From Schizochytrium sp. TIO01 (Eukaryota; Sar; Bigyra; Thraustochytrida; Thraustochytriidae), in assembly GCA_004764695.1 (NCBI GenBank), contig SMSO01000032.1:5269483-5333482 (forward strand): 64,000 nt of DNA, given 5' to 3'. Below, in pieces: positions 51,971 to 62,752 of this stretch (within the stretch, counting starts at the first letter, position 1; the number at the start of each line of letters is the position of its first letter). Below the pieces are notes generated by a model. That model had not been told where the DNA came from, searched no databases, and worked only from the letters and a program-made list of their open reading frames with translations. A program made the position numbers and the translations under genes.

Positions 51971-53501
51971 TGTGTTGGAGATACACGATCAAAAAAGACC
52001 CCAACCCTTCGCTTGAAGTATCTTGTTGATTTATCGTGATGTTTTCTCTGTGTTTTTCATTTAACCTAAGTATCACTTGGTGATGCTTGTAGAAGTGGAA
52101 CCAAATATCACGTTACTGACTGAAGTTCTATATTTCCCTAGTCAGAGACTCAGGCACAAACTACGTTTTTGACAACTTTGCGTTTTGGTTTTGCTCGATT
52201 CTTTCCTCGGTCCTCTCCAAACCTTGCTGCGGTAAAGATTGTGCAAACCAGCTATAAGCGACTATTACTACCACCTCCTCTCGTTGTTTTCGTTGTGTCT
52301 TCGTGAGAGTCGCTGGCCAAGATCTTTAACGCACTCTTGGTTCCGAAGAGCTCTTCGTTCCTAGCTACTGTATTGATACAGTCTCTAACACAACAGACAA
52401 GTTCTCAGCGAAGCAGGGCAATGTAGTCGACGGCAAGTTAGAAGGTCGCAAAGGGTTTTGCCCAAATGTCTCTAGCGATAAACGGTGCAGAAACAAGGAT
52501 CGCGTCGCTGGGATCTTAGTTCTGAGTTATTTTTTTATGAACAAAAAATATAAACAAGCGTATGATGACTCTGGCGACTATTAGATTTAGCTCTAGCTAT
52601 GCTATACTACCATGGAAAGTCACTTCTAGGAACCCACACAACACTCATAGGAAAAGGGCCACTTTCGAGAACCCAAATGTCTCCGAGTAGTCGCTCTCAC
52701 TTGGAGTTCGCCAAGGTACTTGCTTGCACACAACTTGTCAATGAACATCAATAGAAATATTGAAGTTGTGACTCTGCCTGATTGGTGTTATAAAACAGCC
52801 CTATGACAGCAACCGCATCCTTGGCTTCTAATTTATACCGTCTCATTCATCACAGCACTGCCCTGCAAATGCTACTTCTGCTAATACGTGCTCAACGCAG
52901 GGGGCGTTCTATTGAATACATGTTGAGTAAAGACCACGGTACTTTTGCTCATCAGGTCGAGTAGAATAAAACCATGGCACGCCTCTATTCATCGAAGTCC
53001 GTTCAACATATCTATCAAATGCCATTCTGACACGCCAGTAGAAGAAATGCTTTACTGAGACGGTATTCTACATTCTCCGCATTCATTCACTTTCCAAATT
53101 AAAAAGACACCGCTAGAATCCTCTAGAATGCACAAACTCCTTTATCTTGTCCCAAGAGTCATATGTTTCTGCCCTTCGCACTTCATACCCAAATCCCATC
53201 ATGAAACCTGTGGATTTGTTTTGGCTTTCTAACCCTGCTGCACCAGCATCGGCTCATCATGACACATGCAAATGAGTTATACGCCCTTTAATACTAGACT
53301 ATTTATTGATTTACAGTATACTGCGATAAGTGATACTGTAGACAATCCGCCTATAAGTCAGTTTCTGATTTCCTCCACGTCGACTGTGCCGTCTCAATCT
53401 TGGAGAAATCAAGCCAAACTAAAACCTAGATCAGATCAGGCAGCTAGCTCTTGAGCTGGCCAGCGCAGGTCTTGTACGTGGCAAACTTTGCTGCGTCAAC
53501 A
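51971..53501. other. Intergenic, 1.5 kb, between divergent genes
   Basis: 5' flank of the carotene hydroxylase and COG8. No ORF of note. A gttatttttttatg run near 52526 was checked as a Pol III terminator, but no matching RNA gene was seen. Confidence 0.55.
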
Positions 53502-56030
53502 ATGTCGGAACCTGTCCAAAGCCATGATGGCGGCTCTGGCAGCTCCGGCGGCGGCGGCGGCGACTTCCTAGCATCTGCAGTGGGCAGGCTGGGTTTAGGC
53601 GATCTCAACGCAGAGCCGCGTCGTCTGCAAGCCTCCATCGACGCTCTTGACAGCGAGCTCAAATCCCTGTCAGTGCAGCACTACGGCGTCCACCTTCAAA
53701 GTGCCAAAGGTGTGGCAGCCGCATCTCGCGGGTGTAAGCTTGCTGCAGAAAATGCCAGCAAGATTCAAGCGCAGCTTGCCGGGCTATCATCTTCCCTGGA
53801 ACGGTTCAAGGGGCTTGGCCGGTGCGTAGCAGATGCGCACGCAAGGAATCGGCAGACGTTAGAAAAACATGTGCAGCTCATGGAGCTTCTGCAGATTCCG
53901 CAGCTCATGGATACGTGCTCTCGGAACAACCTTTTTGACGAGGCGCTCGATCTCGCCAGCTTTGCAAGCACTTTGCAGAGACGCCACAGAGCTCTCGCGG
54001 CTACTGCAGGCATTGAAGAAGAGAAGAGCGAATATAATCAGATTCAAAATGGTACTAGTCTGGAGTTTGAGATGAAGATGCGGACGGGTACGGATAAAGT
54101 TGAAGATGTGGAGAAGCTGAAGTTTATGGGATACTCTGGGCAAAGTACAACAGGGCAGCCGGCAAAGGAACAGGAAATGAAGAGCAAAGGAGGAACAGCA
54201 ATTATTGATATGATTGCTGGAGATGTAAACCGGTCAGCATCGCACATGAGGAAGCAAATGCTGCAACAGCTACGGCAACAGATTAACTTGCCAACGTGTT
54301 TACGTATCATTAGTCTGCTTAAGCGACTTGATGCACAAGAGCGCGTCCGACGCGCAGCAACGTCGCCTGGGGGAGCTGCAGCAAGCGAAGCCTCTGCACA
54401 TGCTGATGAAATCCACCTTCGTTTTGAGTTCTTGGACTGTAGGGATGCGTACATTAAGTCGCTGGCTGCAGAGGATGCAGGATCGTATGTCACACGGCCT
54501 TATCTGAGTTCGCTCAAGCTTATTGAGCGGTGCAGAGTAAACTGGTTCGATGTAATCACTCAATACAAGGCTATCTTTGCATCAGGAGACAATATCTTAC
54601 AAGAGCTTGAGGAAGATGGCGGTATTCTCGCTCGGTGGGTCTCGGGAAAGATGACAGACTTCCTTTTGGTCCTCGAAGGTGCCATTGGTAATATTGACGA
54701 ATTTAGCTCCCTAGCAAACGTTTTGGAACAAGCTATGAAATTTGGTCTCAGTCTTGCACGTGTAGGCGCTGACTTTAGACCGCTTCTTATGGAGCCTTTT
54801 AAACGCCGTATCTTTGACCTCATGATTAATTACTGGCAACAAGCCATTGAACGTGCTGTACCATTACTTGAATCAGGGGACTGGGGCAGCCCTCTGCCGC
54901 TTCCTCGCGCCTCTGCTATGAAGACCTCTGACCTTGCTAACAGTAAGAATCATGCTGATCAAGATGGCAAGGCTGCTGCTGAAGAAGATGGTACAGTAGA
55001 GGACGAGGCAAATGGTGATCAGGAATCAACTTCACTATTACCTCCTCATGAATTGCTTGAGTTTCCCGTTATCGCCGAGGCTACCAACATTCTCCTCACT
55101 TCTTTCAATGAGCTTCGCCAATGTGCAACTCCGATTGTGGCCTTAGACCTTGGTCAAGTTCTGGCATCTCAGCTCGAAAAGCTTGTAGAAGCAGTGCAAC
55201 ACTTCCGCGACAACAACGAAAAAAATCTCGAGAAGAATTCTGAATTGTGCGAGCGGTACAACCGTTTGTGTGAGGTTCTTGGTCACGTGTTCTTAATGCA
55301 TATTCAACGTTGTTTCGATGCAGTTTTTCACCGCGCCAAACTCACTCGTGCGGTGCGTTCGTTTATTCCAGTTACTGAGACACGGGATGCCATTATCTCT
55401 CTAAAGACTGTGCAACAGGAGGACTCTCTTTCCCGGTCCTCCGCCGCCGCGGCTCCTAAACCTCCTCCCTCGTTCTACGCCGATGCAGCTCGTGATTCCA
55501 TAGAGATGGTACAAGAGGCAGCTGGGGAAGATGATCTTTCACCTTCCAGCGCTGACAATGATGAAGAAGCTGATAAATCTGAGCTCCCAACCATGCAAGA
55601 ACAACAAACTTCGCCGGAGTCTCTAATTGCCCGTGATAGTGTAGTTTCTGATAATAAAAACGGCATGGTTGACGAAGATCAAGATGGCGAGGACAGCAAC
55701 ATTGACGGTGAAGAACACGCTGAGATCGAAGCGGAGGAGGAAGGAGACGATGATGCTGGTAGTGTGAAAAACGAAGAAGAAGAAGAAGATGATGAAGATG
55801 AAGATGAAGATGAAGACGAAAATAATGATGAAGAAGATGAAGAAGAAGAAGAAGATGAAGAAGAAGAAGATGAAGAAGAAGAAGATGAAGAAGAAGAAGA
55901 AGAAGAAGAAGAAGATGAAGAAGAAGATGATGATGATGATGATGAAGATGACGAGGAGGATGACGAGGAGGAAGAAGACGAGGACAAAGAAGGAAATGAC
56001 AATGACGATGACGATGAACTTTCCTCATAA
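53502..56030 (+). CDS. COG8: Conserved oligomeric Golgi complex subunit 8, with long acidic tail
   Basis: 842 residues from ATG 53502 (human COG8 is about 610). COG8 is a lobe B subunit of the COG tether for retrograde traffic within the Golgi. Seen: the N-terminal Dor1 helix region (VGRLGLGDLNAEPRRL, LKSLSVQHYGVHLQSAKG), LLQIPQLMDTCSRNNLFDEA (human: LLEIPQLMDTCVRNGYYEEA), LQQLRQQINLPTCLRIISLL, LRFEFLDCRDAYIKSL and RVNWFDVITQYKAIF, all diagnostic. A linker interrupts the body at about 490-525. The last ~100 residues are nearly pure Glu/Asp, encoded by GAA/GAT/GAC repeats; this tail is not part of the family and may vary in length. Convergent with PMS2. Confidence 0.95.
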   Translation: MSEPVQSHDGGSGSSGGGGGDFLASAVGRLGLGDLNAEPRRLQASIDALDSELKSLSVQHYGVHLQSAKGVAAASRGCKLAAENASKIQAQLAGLSSSLERFKGLGRCVADAHARNRQTLEKHVQLMELLQIPQLMDTCSRNNLFDEALDLASFASTLQRRHRALAATAGIEEEKSEYNQIQNGTSLEFEMKMRTGTDKVEDVEKLKFMGYSGQSTTGQPAKEQEMKSKGGTAIIDMIAGDVNRSASHMRKQMLQQLRQQINLPTCLRIISLLKRLDAQERVRRAATSPGGAAASEASAHADEIHLRFEFLDCRDAYIKSLAAEDAGSYVTRPYLSSLKLIERCRVNWFDVITQYKAIFASGDNILQELEEDGGILARWVSGKMTDFLLVLEGAIGNIDEFSSLANVLEQAMKFGLSLARVGADFRPLLMEPFKRRIFDLMINYWQQAIERAVPLLESGDWGSPLPLPRASAMKTSDLANSKNHADQDGKAAAEEDGTVEDEANGDQESTSLLPPHELLEFPVIAEATNILLTSFNELRQCATPIVALDLGQVLASQLEKLVEAVQHFRDNNEKNLEKNSELCERYNRLCEVLGHVFLMHIQRCFDAVFHRAKLTRAVRSFIPVTETRDAIISLKTVQQEDSLSRSSAAAAPKPPPSFYADAARDSIEMVQEAAGEDDLSPSSADNDEEADKSELPTMQEQQTSPESLIARDSVVSDNKNGMVDEDQDGEDSNIDGEEHAEIEAEEEGDDDAGSVKNEEEEEDDEDEDEDEDENNDEEDEEEEEDEEEEDEEEEDEEEEEEEEEDEEEDDDDDDEDDEEDDEEEEDEDKEGNDNDDDDELSS
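55780..56010. repeat. GAA/GAT-rich repeat encoding the COG8 acidic tail
   Basis: Long run of gaa, gat, gac and gag codons. It creates artefactual Ser-, Leu/His- and Lys/Met-rich frames in other frames and strands. Confidence 0.95.
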
Positions 56031-56611
56031 CTTGAATAGTGAAAACCATTTTAACACCTATAATATGAAGCAGAGCAAGAGAATAGTACTTATGAAAGCA
56101 TAGGGTTCGCAAACGCCCGTTGCTGATATGTGGTTTGTCAAAATACCGAATGAACTTAATTCATCGAATTTCAGTGCTTAGATGCCGTTCGGTGACAAGC
56201 TTCTTGAAGGCAACGCATGACTTATCGAAACTGGCTAGTTCACGCACATATACATTTACAAAACTGCATATCTATTCATATAAACTGTAATGAATTTGAG
56301 TTGCATTTTCGTTATCCTTAATTTTTTTAAAAAGGCATCATAAAGCATCTTGTGGTTTGTCGCAAGAGAGATGTAACAATCGCGCAACCTGTTCATTGGT
56401 TGTACCTTTTGTGAAAATGTAGAATTATGCAAGTGAAAAGGCAGACATGAGGGTGAATCGAGACCAAATACCTCACACTATAATTAAAATTTAGAGCAAC
56501 GAAGTGTATTACTGAATTATCTGCTGAGATTATGTGGTTATTTGGTTCCTTCTCACATCGATTCTAAATCTCCAGTCCTGACGGTGCCACGATAGCACGC
56601 GAAAATATGAC
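56031..56611. other. Intergenic, 0.58 kb, between convergent genes
   Basis: AT-rich shared 3' region; nothing recognised. Confidence 0.65.
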
Positions 56612-59600
56612 TTACTTGTCACTTGTGATGGCCTTTTGGAAGGATGTATACAGTTGGGGAATGTCAATTTCTGAGCAAGATTCATGCAGAGAACTTAGGT
56701 CGCACATATACCGCATCGTTGGACGGCCATGCGGACAATTCCATGGTTGTTTAAGTTGGGGCATGTTACGTAAAACCTTAAACATCCTTGCCCGATCTAA
56801 GTCTCGACCAATCATAATAGCCTTGCGACATGCACGACTAGCAAACATCGCGCGTGTACGCGGCAATTGGGGCGGCACATACTTGAGTTGCTGGCGCATC
56901 TCAACAGGCGGAGGTGGGTTCTCGCGTAGAAGAGATGCTAGCTCGCGAACATCCTCGGGCCCAAATTCGGTTTTAAGACTGTGCGGGATACCAATGAGCC
57001 GCAGTTTTTGGGTTGTGCCATCTACCTCTCCAATAGTGTCGTCTGGTACCACGTCATTATCTGACGTGACCAAGGACATCAAAGATCTCTGCTCCACCTT
57101 GTCGTCTTCCTTTTTCCCAAGACTATCTTGGCTTTCCTCTGAAGCAAAACGGAATCCATTGTACTCAAAGATGTCTAAGTTATCCCGAACAACTTGAGCG
57201 TCAGTGGCGCTGAGCTCCACTGGAAAAGGACGCATCAGAGGTTGATGCTGGATCTTCGTCGTAATTTGTAGAGTCTCAAAAAGGTACTTCTCGTCGCATG
57301 CATGTTGATCGAAAATAAAGAGATCTTGATTGAAGCGCCCAATAATGAAACCCTTGTTGAACTGACCAATAACCTCCACTTTAGCAAAATCTTGCTTACC
57401 AAAGACTCGCTCAGAACTTGTAGCTGATGTAGACTCCTTTTTTACTTCAGAGTCTTGAGCTTCCGAATCAAGACTTGGAACTGCGAGCGTTGACGATGAA
57501 GTCCCGCCAATGCCTTCCTCTTCTTTACCCTGTGCAAAAGAGTCAATATCGTTGCTACTAGTAGTACTGTTATTCCCAACGCTGCTTGCCTTGGATTTGT
57601 CTTGCTTCAAATTCGAGTATCCGCGGATAAAAGGCTTAACACTACCTTCTTTGAAGAGCTCATCTGCAAGGCTGGCAAGTGAGCCTACTTGCATTGCTGT
57701 ATACTCGGTACGCACACGCTTCAAGTTAGGAAGTACAATTATATCGCCACTTTCTTCTGGCGTCTCAGACTCATCTGGATCTACTGATTTTGTACGCTGG
57801 CGATGGTCCTTTCTTCTATGCGCGGGAGCCTCCATATCGCTCTCATCACTTGCTTCGTCAGGGCTATCATCCCGGCGACGGGAACGTTTCCGATTACTCC
57901 GCATGTCACTCTCACCTCCGTAATGGGCACTAGCTAACTCGAGCTTTGTTTGACCAGGTTCGGCTGCTATGCGGCGATTGGGACGAGCCTTTGGAGGAGG
58001 CATTGAACGGTCCACCTCAGGCCCTACACCACCTAGGCGTGCAAAAGAGAATGGGTTGGATTTGTTTAAAGAACTTTGACGAGTCGGTCTTTTGTTGGCT
58101 TGTAGGACTTCTTCTTCTTCTTCTTCTTCTTCTTCCTCAACTTCGCTATCACCATTGGCTTTGGATTTGTCATCGTCATTTTCATCAATAACTTGTCCTT
58201 TCACAGATTTAGTAGGAGAAGATAGCTTCTGCGTCGGTTTAGGTACATCAACCATTTCCACGTCATCGTCCTCATCGCTTTGTTGTTGCTCGTCATTATT
58301 TGCGACGTTGATCTCTACACTCTTTAGCTCCTCCTTTTCGTTATTGTCCTTTTCCTCATCTTCCTCATCTTCATCTTCCACCATAGCAAGGATCCTGTCT
58401 ACCGAGGTTCTGATATTAGAAGCTTGGCTATTACCAAACAATTCTCGATCTAAAGTACTCAAAGATCCTGAGGAGCTATGGTTAGCAGAGCCCTCATGTT
58501 CAACGATAACATCTCTACCGCTGTTTGAGTCGTTAGAATTTGTCAAAGGGTTGCCTGCGTTGCTGCTTCTAGGAGGCTTTTGCAGTGGTGCTTTATTGAA
58601 ATCATTTGATTCCATCTGACTTGCAGAAATGAGTTCTTCATCGTCAATGTCGTTCGATGATTTTTCTGCAATAGCCTCTTCCTCTTCTTCACGGACAAGC
58701 TTCCTTTGTGAAGATCGTTCGTACTGAGATTCGGTTTCTAGAACAGATGCAGAAGAAGATATAACAGAAGACGGGCCAGTTTTGGATGCCCGTGGTGTCT
58801 CCCACATATCTGCAACCGTTTGGGATTGCGATATAATGTTTGCATCACGTTTCCATAAGTCTTCAAATAGGTTTTTAAGTTGCGCAAGCAATACTTCCTC
58901 ACCCACTAAGAATACTTCCCGTTTATCTGGTGTTACATTAATGTCATAGGAACCAGGTGGCACTTTCCAATTGAGGAAAATTGCTGGTTTATGCTTCATT
59001 TCATGCTGACGATAGACGCTATTGATAATTCGCGAGCCTTTCGGGAAATCAACTGGACGACCATTCACGAACCAAAACTGTCGGTCGCTACTGCCAAGCC
59101 CAATACCACCGCCTACTTTGGAGACATACCCCTCCAGCTTAATTTCTCCGGTAGATTGACAAGGATTATTTTCACCGTTGCTCCCTTCTTTATTGAAGTC
59201 ACTTACTTTGACATCGTCTTCAGTTTCTTCAGAGTACCCCCCTTGCATAAGGCTTTTGTTGGATCTAGACCGTAGAATATCGTCGGTGGACCGCATGCTG
59301 TTGTTGCGTAAACCATCTTCTGATTGCAGAACCATGTCGATGGGTTCTAAGCTTTTGGCAAGACTAGCTCCAAAAACGGTTTTGATGTTAGCCTGCATAC
59401 AATTGCCACCAGTAGTATGCAGTATAGTTTTTTTATTGGTGGCAGAAGTCATTTGCACACAAGAGATTCGCACTCCGCTACTGATTATGGCATATGCTTG
59501 AAGATTTAGAAGCATCTTCGAAAACTGAGTTTTGATTGTACGTTGAAACTCCCGACGACGCACCGGAAGGGTTGAAAAGAGATCAGAAATAGTTACTTGC

Positions 59601-60427
59601 GTTCCAACTGTGCGTTGTTGAGGTGTCTCATCTAGAATTGTGCCGTCTCTGCGGAACGTCGCTCGAATACCAGCGATATCATCTTCTGTGCGCGTAAAAA
59701 CCTCAATAGATCCCTCAGGACAAAGGTCGCATAGAGAGCTGAGCGCTTCGCCACGGAAACCGAAGGAATGTACAGCTGCAAGATCCTCAAAGGATGAAAT
59801 CTTAGAAGTCCAGTGTTTTTGCATCATTTTCTCTAAGTTTGATCTCGCCACACCCGAGCCATTATCTGCGACCGTGAACTTTTCCAAACCCTGCCTCCAT
59901 AATGTAACATGAATTCTGGTCGCACCAGCATCCAATGCATTTTCCACGAGCTCCTTAACCGCTGTCGAAAGCGAAGTCACGACCTGTCCGGAGCACATTC
60001 GGCGTACTACTGACGCCCCAAGTGAACTGATTTCGCCCTTTTCCGTAGGAGTCGGGTGATTCTCAGATTCATTGTCATCGATATCATCACCTGGAGCATC
60101 GCCATCACCATCTCCATCTTTGGCTTCAGTTTTTGTTGTCACAGAGAATCTATTGTTTGAAGGTTTCCCTCCCGAGACTTGCGAATTGGGCGGTGTTTCC
60201 GTGGTTCCGCGGTCCAATGCTAAATTCTTACTTGCCTTCAAAGCTTCCGCTTCGCCTTTGAGTTCGCCTGACGCTCCGGAGGTAGCTTGACTCGTGAGCT
60301 GTTGGTATTCTGTATCTCCACGACTTCCCAGAGAGATCCCGTTCGCGGAGTCGTTTTTCAAAGTAGATCCTCGTGGTGGTTGGGTTGGATGTGGATTGGC
60401 GATGCCACCAATATCATCTTCCGCCAT
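56612..60427 (-). CDS. PMS2: DNA mismatch-repair endonuclease PMS2 (MutL homologue)
   Basis: 1271 residues from ATG 60427 (human PMS2 862). The GHKL ATPase domain is complete: RRMCSGQVVTSLSTAVKELV, ENALDAGATRI, VADNGSGV, FGFRGEALSSL and TLPVRRREFQR. The C-terminal MutL-alpha endonuclease domain has the metal-binding DQHACDEKYLFE (D1040; DQHAxDExxxFE), the ACRKAIMIG motif and CPHGRPTM, all matching PMS2, so it should nick DNA when paired with MLH1. The linker between the two is about twice normal length, very acidic and Ser-rich, with an eleven-Glu run (58107-58138 on the DNA) and basic patches (RSNRKRSRRRDD). It also has 83 acidic/Gly residues before the ATPase domain. Single exon. Confidence 0.96.
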   Translation of the reverse strand: MAEDDIGGIANPHPTQPPRGSTLKNDSANGISLGSRGDTEYQQLTSQATSGASGELKGEAEALKASKNLALDRGTTETPPNSQVSGGKPSNNRFSVTTKTEAKDGDGDGDAPGDDIDDNESENHPTPTEKGEISSLGASVVRRMCSGQVVTSLSTAVKELVENALDAGATRIHVTLWRQGLEKFTVADNGSGVARSNLEKMMQKHWTSKISSFEDLAAVHSFGFRGEALSSLCDLCPEGSIEVFTRTEDDIAGIRATFRRDGTILDETPQQRTVGTQVTISDLFSTLPVRRREFQRTIKTQFSKMLLNLQAYAIISSGVRISCVQMTSATNKKTILHTTGGNCMQANIKTVFGASLAKSLEPIDMVLQSEDGLRNNSMRSTDDILRSRSNKSLMQGGYSEETEDDVKVSDFNKEGSNGENNPCQSTGEIKLEGYVSKVGGGIGLGSSDRQFWFVNGRPVDFPKGSRIINSVYRQHEMKHKPAIFLNWKVPPGSYDINVTPDKREVFLVGEEVLLAQLKNLFEDLWKRDANIISQSQTVADMWETPRASKTGPSSVISSSASVLETESQYERSSQRKLVREEEEEAIAEKSSNDIDDEELISASQMESNDFNKAPLQKPPRSSNAGNPLTNSNDSNSGRDVIVEHEGSANHSSSGSLSTLDRELFGNSQASNIRTSVDRILAMVEDEDEEDEEKDNNEKEELKSVEINVANNDEQQQSDEDDDVEMVDVPKPTQKLSSPTKSVKGQVIDENDDDKSKANGDSEVEEEEEEEEEEVLQANKRPTRQSSLNKSNPFSFARLGGVGPEVDRSMPPPKARPNRRIAAEPGQTKLELASAHYGGESDMRSNRKRSRRRDDSPDEASDESDMEAPAHRRKDHRQRTKSVDPDESETPEESGDIIVLPNLKRVRTEYTAMQVGSLASLADELFKEGSVKPFIRGYSNLKQDKSKASSVGNNSTTSSNDIDSFAQGKEEEGIGGTSSSTLAVPSLDSEAQDSEVKKESTSATSSERVFGKQDFAKVEVIGQFNKGFIIGRFNQDLFIFDQHACDEKYLFETLQITTKIQHQPLMRPFPVELSATDAQVVRDNLDIFEYNGFRFASEESQDSLGKKEDDKVEQRSLMSLVTSDNDVVPDDTIGEVDGTTQKLRLIGIPHSLKTEFGPEDVRELASLLRENPPPPVEMRQQLKYVPPQLPRTRAMFASRACRKAIMIGRDLDRARMFKVLRNMPQLKQPWNCPHGRPTMRYMCDLSSLHESCSEIDIPQLYTSFQKAITSDK

Positions 60428-61216
60428 GCTGGGCAACGAGTGAAGCAAAGGTGCAGTCACAATGTGAAAGTAGCTACAAGAGTATTTCCTTAGTACAATC
60501 GATTGGGGCCTCGCTCGCGCTCCACGATCGGAGCCCAATCTCGAGCCCTTTTGCGTGTTTCAGGTTTGCAAGAACGCTGAGAAAAAAGAAAAAATACATT
60601 GGAGAGAAAATGAAAGAAAACGAAAAATGCGTTTTAAATTTTTAATATTTTTTTTTAATGTTCGATTCCTCTATATGAAATAACAACTCGCTTGGACAGC
60701 TACCTACTACTAAGTATCATGAAGGAAAACTAGGCACTATGAGATAGGGAGCTTCAAACTTTCTGCTTTCCCCTCCATGCGATGATATATGTTGATAGAT
60801 GTCTGGCGTATTTGGGCCAAGTCAAGGCAGAATTTTCGCTTGAATGCTAGCTCGATATTGTATCCTAACCTAATTTTCCGGTACAATTGGAACTCAAGAC
60901 CGTTTAAAGGTTAGGCAAGTCCCTCTACTAGATTCTAGTTTAGCAACCTGATGTCTCAAGCAAGATGGCCATTCGTAATCCTCGCAGCCATACTAATGTA
61001 CAGAATATATCCATTCCTTTTATTTAAAACAAAAACAATCGACTAAACAGTTTGTAAACTATCAAGACCACCTAGTTGCAGGATGGGGCAAGATAACTTA
61101 CGGAGAGTAATAAAATAATTGAGCATTAACGAAGGGGTTGTAGACAAACCTGGCTTAGATCGAGAATGCATAATCTTCTTTCCCCTTCTTCTTGTGTATG
61201 TATTTTGTACCCAGTA
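60428..61216. other. Intergenic, 0.79 kb
   Basis: 5' flank of PMS2 and 3' flank of the CLC gene. AT-rich with an A/T run at about 60640-60658. Nothing recognised. Confidence 0.6.
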
Positions 61217-62752
61217 TTACGGTTGCTGCGTTCTACGCTTTTTGGCAAGACCCAGCAGACCAAGAAGTAGGCCAAAGCCACATGTTGTAAGGTGTGCCAC
61301 AACACAAGAGAAAAAAATTGGCGTAGCTTGGGAAGGGCCGAGATTGAAGCTAAATGCAATCATGAGAAGAAATGAAACTGGCATGGGGGCCAGTGCTGCT
61401 GGGAGTGCAGCAGTGAAACAAGCATTTGATAGGAGGAGTGGGAGGACCTCCGTATCTTCAATGAATAGCGCTAGGCTATTCCCGAGAGCAGATCCAATAA
61501 AAATCATAGGAAAAATTGCACCACCAACAAAACCGGAGCCTTTGCTTACTCCAAAGGCTAAAGACTTGGCAAAGCCTGAGATGAGGAATGTTGTGGGATC
61601 AAGTTGTTCTGCCCAAGCCAACTTTACCATACCAGCAGTCTGAGTGCTACCGCTCCCTATGATGAGTGGTGCCCACACCATGAGACAGCCAATTAATGCC
61701 CCACCAACAACTGGAGAAATGATGGTGGCAACTCGCTCGTTCTTAATCACACGTTCCTGGAGTGCTAAAAATAGACGTTGACAAATTCCAGCGATTATTA
61801 TGTGCAGAAACGCCACCAGGCCAGCCACTGAGCCGATAAGTCCACCTTTGAGTGTATCTCCCGACTTGAATTGATATGTCAGCGACAAAGGATTTAATGG
61901 CAAATATGCATCATTCTTCAGTGCAAAAAATACACCGAAGGATGCAGAGGCTGCAAAGGTCATCATGACAACTGCTCGCATATAGTTATGATGCATCGTT
62001 TCCACGCGCCCGATCTCTGTCATTGTAGTAACAGAAATGATAGGACTTGGAAAGAGGCTTCCCATCGCACCAGCCATAGCATTGACAACATTTTGCTGTG
62101 ACATAGTCTTGTCTAGCCCTTGAAGTTCGGACCATGCCTGGGCAAGGCCTCCTCCTAGAGACCCCATGGCCGCCTCAGGACCAAGCGATACACCAGCAGA
62201 AAGTGACACTAGGGATATGAGCACTATTTTTGGTGCTTGAATTGGGTCCACATGTTGATCTTTAATTTCTGCAAAGAATCCACGCAAGTTCCGCGGGAAT
62301 TTGACAAGCACCTTGAGCATACCGACCAAAAGACCCATGGCAGACGTAAAGAGGACCCAAATCCACTCACCATGGCCAATCTGGACCATCGCAAGCGTAG
62401 AGGCCTCGGGGTGTACACGAGAGTCAGAAAATACCGCAACCTGAGCACGCTCGATACACTCAAGATACACATATGCAATAGCACCCATACAGGTTCCAAT
62501 CGCTACGCAAACAACGACATGTTTCCAAAACGAGATCTCCATAGCGTACGCAGGACCTGTTGGTAATTGGTCGCTGGCATTTGGATCTACGCTCAAGCAG
62601 TCATCAGCTCTGTCCTCTCCAAGAAGCGGAGTCGCGAACCCATCCACACTTGAGTCAGAACTATCGTCCAGGAAAGTGCTTTCCTGAACCGCAGCAACTC
62701 TGTGCTGCTGTTGTTCCTGTCCAGCATCACCCAGGCCCACGTATTCCCCCAT
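61217..62752 (-). CDS. CLC-family anion channel/transporter, short form
   Basis: 511 residues from the first ATG (62752); the frame is open 40 codons further upstream. A soluble acidic N-terminus (about 70 residues) is followed by about ten to eleven membrane helices. CLC hallmarks: VSLGPEAAMGSLGGGL (the helix F motif, with the gating Glu in GPEAA) and GSGFVGGAIFPMIFIGSALG (the GxFxP motif at helix N). The usual GSGIP of helix D is not seen, and there are no C-terminal CBS domains, so it belongs to the bacterial-like CLC group rather than the eukaryotic CLC-1/CLC-7 types. Ends in a basic tail (KKRRTQQP). Anion conductance or H+/Cl- exchange cannot be told from sequence. Confidence 0.85.
   Translation of the reverse strand: MGEYVGLGDAGQEQQQHRVAAVQESTFLDDSSDSSVDGFATPLLGEDRADDCLSVDPNASDQLPTGPAYAMEISFWKHVVVCVAIGTCMGAIAYVYLECIERAQVAVFSDSRVHPEASTLAMVQIGHGEWIWVLFTSAMGLLVGMLKVLVKFPRNLRGFFAEIKDQHVDPIQAPKIVLISLVSLSAGVSLGPEAAMGSLGGGLAQAWSELQGLDKTMSQQNVVNAMAGAMGSLFPSPIISVTTMTEIGRVETMHHNYMRAVVMMTFAASASFGVFFALKNDAYLPLNPLSLTYQFKSGDTLKGGLIGSVAGLVAFLHIIIAGICQRLFLALQERVIKNERVATIISPVVGGALIGCLMVWAPLIIGSGSTQTAGMVKLAWAEQLDPTTFLISGFAKSLAFGVSKGSGFVGGAIFPMIFIGSALGNSLALFIEDTEVLPLLLSNACFTAALPAALAPMPVSFLLMIAFSFNLGPSQATPIFFSCVVAHLTTCGFGLLLGLLGLAKKRRTQQP

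Noticed and set aside
52380-52535. Possible Pol III RNA before a T-run
   Set aside because: No internal A/B boxes or similarity to U6, 7SL, RNase P or MRP that I can recognise.
55456-56112. Long antisense frames (Ser-rich and Leu/His-rich) over the COG8 tail
   Set aside because: They arise from the GAA/GAT repeat read on the other strand; composition is pure low complexity and the sense frame continues a clear COG8.
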